Origin: Strongylocentrotus purpuratus
Lineage: Eukaryota > Echinodermata > Echinoidea > Camarodonta > Strongylocentrotidae
Assembly (NCBI RefSeq): GCF_000002235.5
Contig: NW_022145563.1
Span: 912,001 to 976,000, forward strand
Length of the DNA: 64,000 nt
Direction: 5' to 3'
How positions within the stretch are numbered: position 1 is the first letter of the stretch; the number at the start of each line of letters is the position of its first letter. A model generated the notes under the pieces. The model worked only from the letters and a program-made list of their open reading frames with translations, was not told the DNA's origin and did no database searches. Below, in pieces: positions 46,350 through 57,459 of this stretch. Both the position numbers and the translations under genes were made by a program.

Positions 46350-47339
46350 TTAAATAGATATAGCAGTCAGTAATTACATTTAGGTGTTCCAATAACCTTC
46401 GGTGAAAAATTGTTTGATGCCTACTGAACATTAATAATGCAATAATTGTTGTTCTGTGAATGTACAATTTAGTTGTTAACATCTGTTATTACAATCTGTT
46501 ATACTAAACCTTTATATTCATGGACAAAGAGCAATTGATATTACCTTGGAATTCTATGAATTTCAAAGGGCATGAGATTTATAGGATGGTGGGTAGGAAA
46601 ATGCGTGTTATAGCAGTTGTATAGAATATGCCAAGGTAGTTTAACTATGTTAATTCTGTGATGCATAACCCTATGTATTATCAGCGTCTGTGATATGGTG
46701 TAATATTGGATCCCTAAAAAAGTGGTGCTTCAAAATGATCAAGAAGTGCCTCAAAAAAGTAAAAAATCTTTGAGTGACCGGTTTTTACCATACTCGTCTT
46801 CCCCCATAGACTGTAGTGTTATGAAAACCGTTTAGCAAACGGTTTTCAAAATGTGTAATTCCAATCATAAATATCTTGATAATCAGACAGGCGATCGGCT
46901 TGTAAAAGTCATGGGGTTCCTGACTGACCTAAAGGTTTATAATTATCATTGCAGCATGATATCTAAATCCATAATTTGTTTAAGAATCTGAGACAAAGTT
47001 ACCTGATCCCTTTAAAGGGGCAAACGTTTGTGTGGAAAGGACCTTACTATAGCTGTGAAAACGAGCACGATTATGTTTCTAAAAGGGGCACAGTTCGTTC
47101 ATATAATATTTGGGCATCGTACCCCCTGCCCCCTCGGCTACAACCATTTATTGTGGTTTTTAGATGGGTACCTGTTACTACAAAAAGCTGCTTCGATTCT
47201 TTGAAACTAGTTATGGCTCTTTAGATGACCGCAAAGGGGCATAATTTGTAAGCTACAGTGAGATATATAGAAAAAAAGGGGTACTTAGCAAAGGGAAATT
47301 ACATCAAAAGTAACACGGGGAACTTATATTTTATATAAT

Positions 47340-47650
47340 TATACTTATATTTAAAAGGGCACTTATCAGAGCTTAAAATGGGTATTTCCCATACGTAAAA
47401 AGGGGCACTCATGTAAGGGGACACTTCTTTGAAGGGAATATGCAATTATTACAAGCTAAGGAAAAGGGGCACTTTTCAGAGGTAAACAGGAGCACTTATT
47501 GCACCTAAAAAGGCGCACTTATAAGATGTGAAATGGGTGCATTTATTACAATTTATTACAACAGTGCACTTGTCAAAGTAAAAAGGGAACATATTAGATA
47601 AGAATAGGGAAATTTATCAGAAGTGAAATGGGGCACTTGTTAGAAAGGAA
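47340..47650 (+). repeat. degenerate GGGGCACTTATCAGA array
   Basis: AAAAGGGGCACTT-like units with varied spacers (TATCAGAG, TTTTCAGAGG, GTTAGAAAGG), about 20-35 nt apart. Repeated in copy 2 (51470-51900) and in a short run at 54610-54740. Confidence 0.8.
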
Positions 47651-47706
47651 AAAGGGCAAACCTGTTTGGGAAAGAAAAAAATTCGCTCCCCGGCCGCGAA
47701 TTTTTT

Positions 47707-47870
47707 TCTCTTCCCAAACAGGTTTACCTATGAGCGTAAAATCCTGCCTCCTGATTGGTTCAGAGGTATACTCATCATAAATATTCATGAGCTGAGTTCA
47801 CAGCACTGTGACTGAGCTGCAAATGCCTAGTATATGTATTACGCATGCGCGTGGACTTCAGTTTCGCTGG
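47707..47870 (-). repeat. ~160-bp repeat, inverted partner of 54351-54507
   Basis: CTTCCCAAACAGGTTTACC, AAAATCCTGCCTCCTGATTG, ATAAATATTCATGAGCTGAG and ACGCATGCGCGTG are mirrored at 54351-54507. Preceded by a local palindrome CCTGTTTGGGAA...TTCCCAAACAGG (47658-47720). Confidence 0.8.
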
Positions 47871-48107
47871 CCATTTAGGGTGTACAAAACATGTGAGCTG
47901 TGGTGTGAGGGGATTTTATTGGGGGAAAGTGGGGGGGGGGGGGGGGGGGTGTATCTGTGTGTTTGTGAACATTTCGGGTTGTTCTGGTGCATGTTTGGTT
48001 TTTATAGTTTTCCACATCTATTTTTTTACACTGCGGATTTTTTGACAAAGAGTTCACTTACAGTACACACACTAATATTCCAATTTCACACATAGGCTAT
48101 ACATACA

Positions 48108-48111
48108 AACA

Positions 48112-48178
<67 letters not shown>

Positions 48179-51100
48179 CCCCTCTATCTCCCTCTCTCTC
48201 TCTAAACACATACCTACCCACCCTCATGTATTTACAAACACATAAGCAACAGATGCACACACTAGCTGTCAAGAATACACAGTAGACCAAGAAGTTACTA
48301 GCCATAACTTCTTGATCAAATTAGGCAAAAGTGGTTGCCATAACCTTGACATTTCCCCCAAACCGATGGATAAGAAGTTTTTAAAGGTTTGTCACCGAAA
48401 CGGCAGCTATATTTTGAATGTTCATGGTCAAAGTAAGCACTTTCATTTTTTTAAAGTTGTATAGTTGAATTTGCCATGTCAGAAAACATATTATTAGACA
48501 CTAAAATCATTAGAATGGGACGTGTTGGTGAATTTGACCACCAGTCTCAAGTGCTTGACCTTTTTGACCATTGCGCCCTCATTTAAGGTAGGAGGTATAA
48601 CAAACTATACATTTGTGGAATCTTCATAACCAGACGAGTAATTTGATATGCAATTTGATAAGAGTAACTGTGTTAGTGAATTTGACCACCGGTCAAAAGT
48701 GCATTGACCTTTCAACGTTTTTTTTTTTACCATAGCGCCCTCATTTAAGGTCGGAGGTATAACAAACTATACATTTTTGGAATCCTCATGACCAGACGAG
48801 TAATTTGATATGCATATTGACACGATTTGAATATATTTGAATTTCGACCCCTGTTTGACCGTTGTTGGCCCCTCACGAAAATGCCCGGGATTTTCAAAGG
48901 GGGCAGCCCAATTCAAAATTGTTCGGTATTCATCAGGGAACACAAAAATACTTTCAAACCTTTGTTTCCAGAGATTAGTCACGGAACCTACAGGCTGGTC
49001 TCCTACTAAGATAGCACATGGTATAAATAACCCAAATATCCACAGATCTTTTACACATGGAGAAGTTCCACTTTGAGCATCTTAGAATAATAACTGCCAA
49101 AGTCCTGGATGTGCTTCATGAATACCTTTTGTTTGCCCTCTTGAAAAGAATACTTGCTCCTGCGTATCTTAGAATGTATCGTTGGTGCATAAATGAATAA
49201 TGTTACATAACTTTCATGAGCGAATATCCAGTATTCATGTCTGTGGGTTTTACCTTTTTGGTACAAATGACCTTTATCTGCTCATGCGCAGATTGTATCT
49301 GTAAACTCCCTTATTGCTACGGCTCACAAGGCATCAAGCTTCGCTTACCTTGGCGTCCTGACCAGTTCTGTTTGCAAATTTATATTTCTCCATATATTAC
49401 TGATTTTCTGTGTGTATTCAGAACTGAAAAGTAAATGAAATGAAACCATTATTATCATTATTATTATTATTATTGATATTATCATCACTATCATCATCAT
49501 CATCATCATCATTATTTTCATTTTTCTAAACATCCTTAATTATTGTATGAATAGCATGCCTACAGGCCTCTTCTTTATCAAATCTCAACTCTGCTGCACA
49601 ATAATGATGATAAGGTCACGCAAAATTATTACTATATAGCTGACATGTGGTTGGGATCAAAGCACATTGCACAAAAATTGTAAGCAAACTTTGTACAAAA
49701 ATAATTAGCATTCATGTTATCTACTCTGTTGATATTTTGTGGTTCTTAATTGTATTTTATCCGAACATTCATGATATTGGTTCTGGCGTTACGTATTAGT
49801 TTTTTCTCTCACTTGCTATTAGATTCTTTCTCTATTTGTTTTTGTTCATTATGTTCCTTTTCCGATATGATATTATATTTTCTGTAATGAGCTGTTCGGT
49901 TTTCTGTTCATGCATCTTTTAACTGTTCATCTTACTTTTACTCCATTGAACGAAGCATGCAATGTCTTTTATTTAATTTCTATCGAATAGCTCCGGGTAC
50001 TGTAAAAATAAATCATCTTACCTGATTTAATTCCGTATAAGAGTATGAAATCCATTGGTTTATATTAGATTTGATATATCTCTCAACTCAATATTTGTAA
50101 CCTAAGCTAGCTTAACAAAGCATTAAATTTGCTACTTTTTAATGGCCTACATATGAGCTATATAAACTTATAATGATTCAATCCAATTCAATCAAGGTTT
50201 ATTAAAGACGTGAATGGCAGTCATAGACAATCAGATAGTGACATGTAGACATGTTCTTTCTATCTCCAAATTGATTTGGATCAATTTTTGCTGACATATC
50301 TTCCCACAGCCATTTCGATGCTGATGAAGACGATGATGGTATTGGTAATAATAGATCCAAAATAGATTTGATACAGTTTAGAAGCGAACAAAACAAACTC
50401 CCAGACCTACCAGTAAAATAATGTTTACAAATTTTGCAATTCTAATACCCAAATATTAATTAAATAGATACAGCTGTAAGTAATTACATCTAGGTGTTCC
50501 AATACCCTACGGTGAAAAAGTGTTTGATGCCTTCCGAACATTAATAATGCAATAATTCTGTGAATGTACAATTTAGTTGTTGACATCTGTTATTACAATC
50601 TGTTATACTAAACCTTTATATTCAAAGACAAAGGACAAAGAGCAATTGATATTACCTTGGAATTCTATGAATTTCAAAAGGGCATGAGATTTATAGAATG
50701 GTGGGTAGGAAAATGCGTGTTTTAGCAGTTGTATAGAATTGCCAAGGTAGTTTAACAATGTTAATTCTGTGATGCATGGCCCCACGTGTTATCAGTGTCT
50801 GTGATATGGTGTAATATTGGATCCCTAAAAGTGGCGCTTCAAAATGATCAAGAAGTGCCTCAAAAAAGTAAAAATCTTTGAGTGACCAGTTTTTTTACCA
50901 TACTCGTTTTCCCCCATAGACTGTAGTGTTATGAAAACCAATTAGCAAACGGTTTTCAAAATGTGTAATTCCAATCATAAATATCTTGATAATCAGACAG
51001 GCGATCGGCTTGTAAAAGTCATGGGATTCCTGACCCCAAAGGTTTATAATTATCATTGCAGCATGATCTAAATCCAGAATTTTGTTTAAGAATCTGAGAC

Positions 51101-51770
51101 AAAGTTACCGGATCCCTTTAAAGGGGGAAAGGTTTTAGTGTGGAAAGGACCTTACTGTAGCTGTGAAAACGAGCACGATTATGTTTCTAAAAGGGGCACA
51201 GTTCGTTCATATTATATTCGGGCATTGTACCCCCTGCCCCCTCGGCTACAACCTTTTATTGTGGTTTTCGAAGAGTACCTGTTACTACAAAAAGCTGCTT
51301 CGATTCTTTGAAACTAGTTATGGCTCTTTGGATGACCGCAAAGGGGCACAATAAATAATATTTGTAAACTACAATGGGGTATATAGATAAAAAGGGGGTA
51401 CTTATCAAAGGGAAATTACATCAAAAGTAACACGGGGAACTTATATTTTATATAATTATACTTATATTTAAAAGGGCACTTATCAGAGCTTAAAATGGGT
51501 ATTTCTCATACGCCAAAAGGGGCACCCATGTAAGGGGACACTTCTTTGAAGGGAAAATGCAATTATTACAAGCTAAGGAAAAGAGGCACCTTTCAGAGGT
51601 AAACAGGAGCACTTTTGCACCTGAAAAGGCGCACTTATAAGATGTGCAATGGGTGCATTTATTACACTTTATTACAACAGTGCACTTGTCAAAGTAAAAA
51701 GGGAACATATTAGATAAGAATAGGGAAATTTATCAGAAGTGAAATGGGGCACTTGTTAGAAAGGAAAAGG
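48108..51770 (+). repeat. direct segmental duplication, copy 2 (~3.7 kb)
   Basis: Counterpart of 43196-47655. It lacks both insertions found in copy 1 and instead carries an internal duplication of about 150-190 bp (48515-48665 and 48670-48830, unit around GTGAATTTGACCACC...GAGTAATTTGATATGCA). Confidence 0.9.
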
Positions 51771-51900
51771 GGCACTCACCAGTACAAAGTACAAAGTACA
51801 AAGATACAATCTTCCTATTTAAAAAGGGGCACTCATCAGAGGTGAAAAAAGGCACTTTTGAAAAGGGGGTGGGACACTTATCTCAAGTAAAGGGGCATTT
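51470..51900 (+). repeat. degenerate GGGGCACTT array in copy 2
   Basis: Continues beyond the end of the copy 1 match with AAAGGGGCACTCATCAGAGG and a TACAAAG triplet repeat near 51782. Confidence 0.8.
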
Positions 51901-52331
51901 TCCAGAAAGAAATAAAGAGGTACTTTTGGGGTGCTCGAGAATGTGGGGCGCACTGTGTATAAAGTGATATAATGTGTCTAAGCTTTCAAAGGACATAGTT
52001 TCAATCGACAGGATAACCTAAAATTATTTGAAACAGCCTACCAACAACTTGTCTTATTATCTAAGATCTACCTGTTCACTTGTCCATTGCATCATTTCAA
52101 ATTGCATAAGATGTGTATTAAAGGTGCATGCATGAAAGTTTTTGTCACAAACAGCACATGAAAACTCATAGGTGTACTTACTTCAAAGATTTAGTAATTA
52201 CAAAAAAGAAATCTTGTTGATAAAGTACCAAAGAAATTGACAATATACTTTCATGAAAATGATACTCAAGATTGTGTGATCATTGCAAAGAGAATATCAT
52301 GAGTTGTGCTTGTAAATGAGCATTTTCTTAA

Positions 52332-52906
52332 AGGACAATCCAACCCTTGTAATAAGTTCATTAGTACTAAAGCAGAAAAATAAGATAAACATAATGGCGA
52401 AAGTTTAAAACAAATCGGACCAATGATAAGAAAGTTATTGATGTTTGAAATATGAGATCACTTATTATATGCGAATCTCAAATTGGCAGTTTGGTCAGTG
52501 GATTGTGACGTAGTCGCGGGTAACTCTGCCGTTTGTCATGTGCCAAAATATCATTAATTGCTGTTTTTCTCCTAAAGGCCTTCACTCTTGGGGCACTTTA
52601 AAATAAATTCGATGGATTGCAAATTATTATAGGTCCTCTAAACAGCACAGACCCTCCTAGGTCATAGATTTCTGACAAAAGTGAATGTTAGTAATTTTGT
52701 ATGTTGGAATAAAAGTTGTCCGCCACAACATCACAGATACGTGACCGATTCAGCCAATTTGAAGAGCCCATACCTAAAGCGATTACATTTTTCAAAAGTT
52801 CATAATTTTCTTATTTCTTGTTCGATTTCATTCAAACTTTCACCAGTCTACATCTCCTAATATTTCTGCTTTCTTGAGTGGTTTGTTATCAACGTTGGAT
52901 TTTCCT
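52332..52906. mobile_element. 575-bp MITE with TTAA-type target
   Basis: TTAA (52328-52331), AGGACAATCCAACCC ... AACGTTGGATTTTCCT, then TTAG (one change from TTAA). Contains TGTGACGTAGTCGC and a GTTGTCCGCCACAACATCAC block common in such elements. Confidence 0.75.
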
Positions 52907-53414
52907 TTAGGTCCGACATTTTCGCCTTTTATTTTTAAAATCACAAAATCTATTCGAATATGTTAGCAAATGTTTTGAGACTCGAATAACAGTGCATAAG
53001 GGCTTTTAAACTTCAACTGAACTTAAATTTTATCCAATAATAAACACATAACAACATGTATAAACAGTTTTATACGTTAACATAAAAGGATAAAAGGAAC
53101 CGGAGAAAAGCATGAATAAAAATCGAGCCTTCGATTCTATGAAAAGCACAGTGCTCTTAGTAACACGCTGTCCGTACCGATTGAGCCAACGATGGGTTGA
53201 TGAAAAGTGATTATGCATGATTTATATAACCCTATCACTCACCCTAACGGTTACGTCATTGCTAATGACGTAACATATCAGCCAATCAGATGACCGGATA
53301 TATTAGCATTGGCAAACCTGTTTGGGGAAAAAATTCACCCACCCACCCTCATGTATTTACAAACACATAAGCAACAAATGCACACACTAGCTGTCAAGAA
53401 TACACAACACGTCG

Positions 53415-53501
53415 CTGTTTTCACGAAGTGACGGTAGTGAAAAAAAATTGCATTCACTTTGCGTGACGATTTTCCTCACTACCGTCACTTCGTGAAAACA
53501 G
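53415..53501. mobile_element. 87-bp miniature palindrome, 26-bp perfect ends
   Basis: CTGTTTTCACGAAGTGACGG + TAGTGA and its exact reverse complement, separated by 35 nt. The related sequence at 43340-43360 lacks it, so it is an insertion. Confidence 0.85.
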
Positions 53502-53536
53502 TTATAGACACACACAATGAGTATGAATTATCTTAC

Positions 53537-53649
53537 CAGGATGGTCCTTGAAGACAGGAGATGGTTGGATGTGGGTCAAAGCCACTGTGTTGCTTTGGGC
53601 ATGATATCCTGACATATCAGTGGTTCTGGTTCCTTTGTGACAGAGGAAC
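53537..53649 (-). CDS. orphan exon-like segment, unknown protein
   Basis: A good acceptor (TTTGTTTTCTTTGGCCAG) and donor (CCTG|GTAAGA) frame a 113-nt open segment encoding FLCHKGTRTTDMSGYHAQSN and TVALTHIQPSPVFKDHP. I do not recognise the family, and no flanking exon of the same gene was found. The sequence just past its donor, plus the last few exon bases, recurs in copy 1 of the duplication (about 43350-43382) with the donor GT changed, so part of this locus seeded the repeats. It could also be a chance open segment. Confidence 0.45.
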
Positions 53650-54350
53650 CTGGCCAAAGAAAACAAAGGACATAAAGTAATGCATACAGGCTCTATACAC
53701 ATGTCAAAGACTCGCTTTTATTATTAATATGCATACCTAGTGCACATTATACTGATTTATCTCTTGACATAAGTATCTGACTAAGTCCCTTTTCAATCTT
53801 TTATACATCTTCAAACTTCTTTTCTTAAGATCATCCAACTTAAATCAGAATCAAAACAATATTAATAGGACTTCCATTTCTTTGCATTAATTTGAGCTTT
53901 CAACAAAAAATACAAACAGCAGGTTCATAACCTTTGACCTACTTTCATGAATTTAAACTTGATTGACATGCACAGGATATGATTGTACATTTTCTGTTAT
54001 TAAGATACAATCCTCATACACATTTATTTCACTGCCTCTGTCAACTAAATTTGAGACTCCATATAATTATATTGCATGCATGTGTCACCGCTTTTGAGAC
54101 TAATTCAGAATACATGATAACATAACCTGAAACTTCTTTGCCACTTGCATGTACTGACACTATATACTGACAATTTCTAAGCATTAAAAAAAAAAAAAAA
54201 AAAAATTAATTAAAACCTGAAATCTCACTATTTATTCTCAGATTCAGACGCCGCCATAATTGCTGATGTAAAAGTTACAACTTTGAACCAATCACTGCGC
54301 ATGCATGCTGTGTACGTACGTATATACACAGCTAGCTAGCATATATAGCT

Positions 54351-54507
54351 GCATGCTATGAGCAGCTTCGATTTGTGTCACGCGCATGCGTAATACTACT
54401 AGTATCTTTGCAGCTCAGTCATGAATATTCATGATGCATATACCTCTGAACCAATCAGGAGGCAGGATTTTACGCTCAGAGGTAAACCTGTTTGGGAAGA
54501 AAAAAAT
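54351..54507 (+). repeat. ~160-bp repeat, inverted partner of 47707-47870
   Basis: GCGCATGCGTAATAC, TTTGCAGCTCAG, GAATATTCATGATG, ACCAATCAGGAGGCAGGATT, GTAAACCTGTTTGGGAAG. The pair faces in opposite directions across 6.5 kb. Confidence 0.8.
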
Positions 54508-54519
54508 GCGCGCCCCGGC

Positions 54520-54622
54520 TGTGACGCCAGCGTTAACTACACTGATGCCGTTATGCGGGACGTCCTCACTCGGGGCATCAGCGACCCTGAAATCCAGCTT
54601 GACCTCGTGTCAAATATAAAAG
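54520..54622 (+). mobile_element. LTR-retrotransposon gag-like fragment
   Basis: The frame reads CDASVNYTDAVMRDVLTRGI and SDPEIQLDLVSNIKG. The pattern 'YT...RDVL.RGI.DPEI.LDL' resembles the gag-region sequence common in Gypsy/BEL-type elements of marine invertebrates. Only about 35 codons remain, fused to the 54351 repeat upstream and a GGGGCACTT array downstream. Confidence 0.6.
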
Positions 54623-54830
54623 GGGCACTTATCAGAGGTGAAAATAGAAGGAGGACTTTAATAAAGTAATAGGGGCACAAATGAAAGTAAAAGGAGCACT
54701 TTTACTATGAAAAAGGGGCCCTTCTGGGGAAATTGAAAAAGTGGGGGAGCGCTGCCTCCGCTAAGGGGCGGATCCATGCTTTGATAAAAGAGGCATATTT
54801 GATTTTAAAGAATAATTGGCATGATCAATA

Positions 54831-55196
54831 AGGTAAAGACCAGTATTGGAAACGCCCCAATTTCAAAAAATGGAATGGAAGCTCTCATTACCAATCATGT
54901 GAAAGAATATGTTTTGACTAATACATGATGATAAAAAATTTGCCGGGAAACCGTTTCCTAATTCATATATTTGGTAAATTTGTTTCTCTCATGGTCTGTG
55001 AGAGATATAGGGTAGTCCCATATACATCTTTTTGTGTATAGTGCTTGTAACTTTACGAAGAATGGGCCAAATTTCTTATCATTTTGATGATTCCAGAACC
55101 TTGCAGATGCTAGATGCTAGAGGATCAACCTTTTCTGATCGATTCCACAACGTTTCTTTCACAATGCAATCGCATGACCATAACTGGTCTTTACTT
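54831..55196. mobile_element. 366-bp MITE, AGGTAAAGACCAGT family, copy B
   Basis: Nearly full-length, reverse orientation to 31261-31626. Left AGGTAAAGACCAGTATTGG, right ACTGGTCTTTACTTT followed by TTAA. Interior motifs (GGAAACGCCCCAATTTC, GGTCTGTGAGAGATATAGGG) match copy A as reverse complement. Confidence 0.85.
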
Positions 55197-55355
55197 TTAA
55201 GCTAGATGTAACGATAAATAGTTTGAAATGGGGTATTCGTAGAAATGTAAAGTTCGTTGAGATTATTAAATACGCAAGCACATATAGTAGTCTGACATGG
55301 GGTCGATTTTTTTTGTCTGGTCGAGTAAGATCAGACCTAGGAATTGTGTTGAATT

Positions 55356-55367
55356 GCGCATGCGTGC
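55356..55367. promoter_or_regulatory. NRF1-like palindrome GCGCATGCGTGC
   Basis: Matches the NRF1 consensus (YGCGCATGCGCR) except one base. About 190 nt downstream is CACAG|GTAAGA (55557/55558), a strong donor on the + strand, so a promoter and 5'UTR exon of a + strand gene, perhaps the one entering at 63888, may lie here. Similar GCGCATGCG sequence also occurs in the repeats at 47845 and 54383, so it could be coincidental. Confidence 0.35.
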
Positions 55368-57459
55368 AACTGTAATGGATAACATATTTAATAGCCGATT
55401 TGGATGATCGAGATTACAATTTTCGTTGTCGTCATCTGAAGTGTTTGGGCTCTGGTGTCGTTGATGCCAGCTGTGATTACGAAACTTATCAATTGACGTA
55501 TCAGTTTGAGAAACGTGGACATTAGAGAAACACCTCCACCAATTTCTACTTTCACAGGTAAGAACATTCAATTTTATGTATTATTTGAATATTTATTTGT
55601 GTATTTCTGTTTTCTCTTCGTTTCCTTGTTTGTAAAAAAAAAAAGATTTGTAACTCTCTTTTTTTTTCGCGGATCCCTTTGAACACCACATCATGTTGAA
55701 AAAGCACATCTACCCCATTTGCAGGAAATTGAAAGAAGTAAATAGATTAACACAAAAGAAGCATATTCAAATCTTTTCTAATTCGCATGTCGATCTCTCA
55801 AATTTCTATTCATATTATTATAAACTATAACTTTGAGAGAAGCGAGTGCAGGCGTGTCAGTCTTTTTTTTAAAAATTTACCTTCATCCGAAAGCATTCGA
55901 TTTACTGGTTCTTAATTTTGTACATTTTCAATGTAGGCCTAAATTACTATAACACGATCGCAAATACTTTCAAGAAATCAACATCAATGCCATTCATAAT
56001 GCCTTTAGAATTCATGTTTAGATTTTGTTATAATGTCACTTTACTGTTCGCACATTTTAAAAGGCTACTGAAATTGCTTAATTCAAGATTGTCTTTTCGA
56101 AAGTTTTTGCGATCAACGTTAGATGAAGACCTTCTTTATAACTCTTGAAAAGGTATATTGGAAAAATCTTGAAGGGGGTGAACAGCAAAGGATTGTGGTT
56201 TTCTTTGAAATTACTTATCTAATAACATGATATCAAAGGACGCTTGGTCAGAGTTCGATGTCACAAAGAGATACATTTGTCTAACTTCCTCTATTAGACC
56301 TAGCTTAAATCTAGCATCAGTTAATTTTTAAATAGGTGTGGCAAGATACATATGCCTATAGGTCTAGGGTGATTCGTACAGCGCTCCGAAGTTTATTCTT
56401 ACCAAAAAGGAACAGTGATCTTCATTTACTTAACGCTTGTAGCATTTCTTAATTTTTTTTGCTCTTATTTTTTGCTACGGCAAATTGATAATCATTTCAA
56501 CTACTTTCACGCCTTTGTCAAAATACTGAGCTGAACCTTTATTATTTTTGCTTGTTATGATGTTCAAATCAAAGAATAAAAGAATGCAATACTAATAGTA
56601 TTGCGGCAGTTCAAAGGAAAAAAAAGGAAAATCATGAGCGAAATGTTTATCCGAATTAATATTCTGCCTTAGTAAAAAGCACTGTTTTTTTAACTTATAC
56701 CAAATGTGCCCACAAATGGGTCAAAAATGAAATTATGTTTAGTCACTTCAAACTTGTATTTTTAGGATCAGGACTAATCATATTTTTGAGAAATGCAAAT
56801 TCTGGACCTTAATCTATCTCCTTATTTATTCACCAGATATGAATACTTTGAGTTTTTACAATTTTATTGTGAACTATAGCATATCTAATAACTGTGATAT
56901 AAAACTCTTTTGCTATTAACTACACCTTTAAATATGTTGGGTCTTTAAGAATATGTTTCAGAGATTATTCATGCAAATTGTTGAGTTTCTATCTTGAAAA
57001 ATACAGATTTTGTATCCCTTGAAAGTAAAAAATAGCTCTAAATTAGGGTTTTGACAATAACAAGTTTTTATTTCAATAGGTAAAATGCTTTTTTCTTAGG
57101 TCAAACTTATTTTATTATAACAACTGATGATATAAGGTGGAATACATGCAAAAAAATTGGGAACCAGTGCATTGCCTAATAATTTTCATATGGCATTTAT
57201 GGAAAAAAATTGTGCAGTTTTAATTAGTTTAGCACATACATGTATACCAAGTTTGTCTTCATCGACCACTCAATTTATGTAAGGTATATTGTTCATTTCA
57301 AGAACGTGTACCGCTAGTTAAAAATACTTATGTGATCTAACAGAGTGAAATATGAAGCTAATAGCAATTGTAGTCATCAAAACTCCTTAGAAAATTCACT
57401 TAGAAACATACTCTTTATTGCATGTTATGAACAACAATGTGAAATGTATACTATGGTTT

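Larger units (their letters stand above)
43196..47655 (+). repeat. direct segmental duplication, copy 1 (~4.5 kb)
   Basis: Begins at a CT microsatellite, then TATTTACAAACGCATAAG..., and runs to GGGGCACTTGTTAGAAAGGAAA. Most lines match copy 2 with only a few differences. Copy 1 alone carries a 711-bp inverted-repeat element (43937-44647) and a 297-bp TTAA element (46053-46349). Confidence 0.9.
42408..53536. other. intergenic region with a large direct duplication
   Basis: No confident gene. The main content is two copies of a repeat block (43196-47655 and 48108-51770), plus MITEs and GGGGCACTT arrays. Open frames here (for example 43571-43996 on the - strand) are not kept in frame between the two copies, so they are not coding. 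Confidence 0.65.

Noticed and set aside
55266..55571. 101-codon frame on the - strand
   Set aside because: No domain, no splice support; the + strand shows a better donor in the same place.
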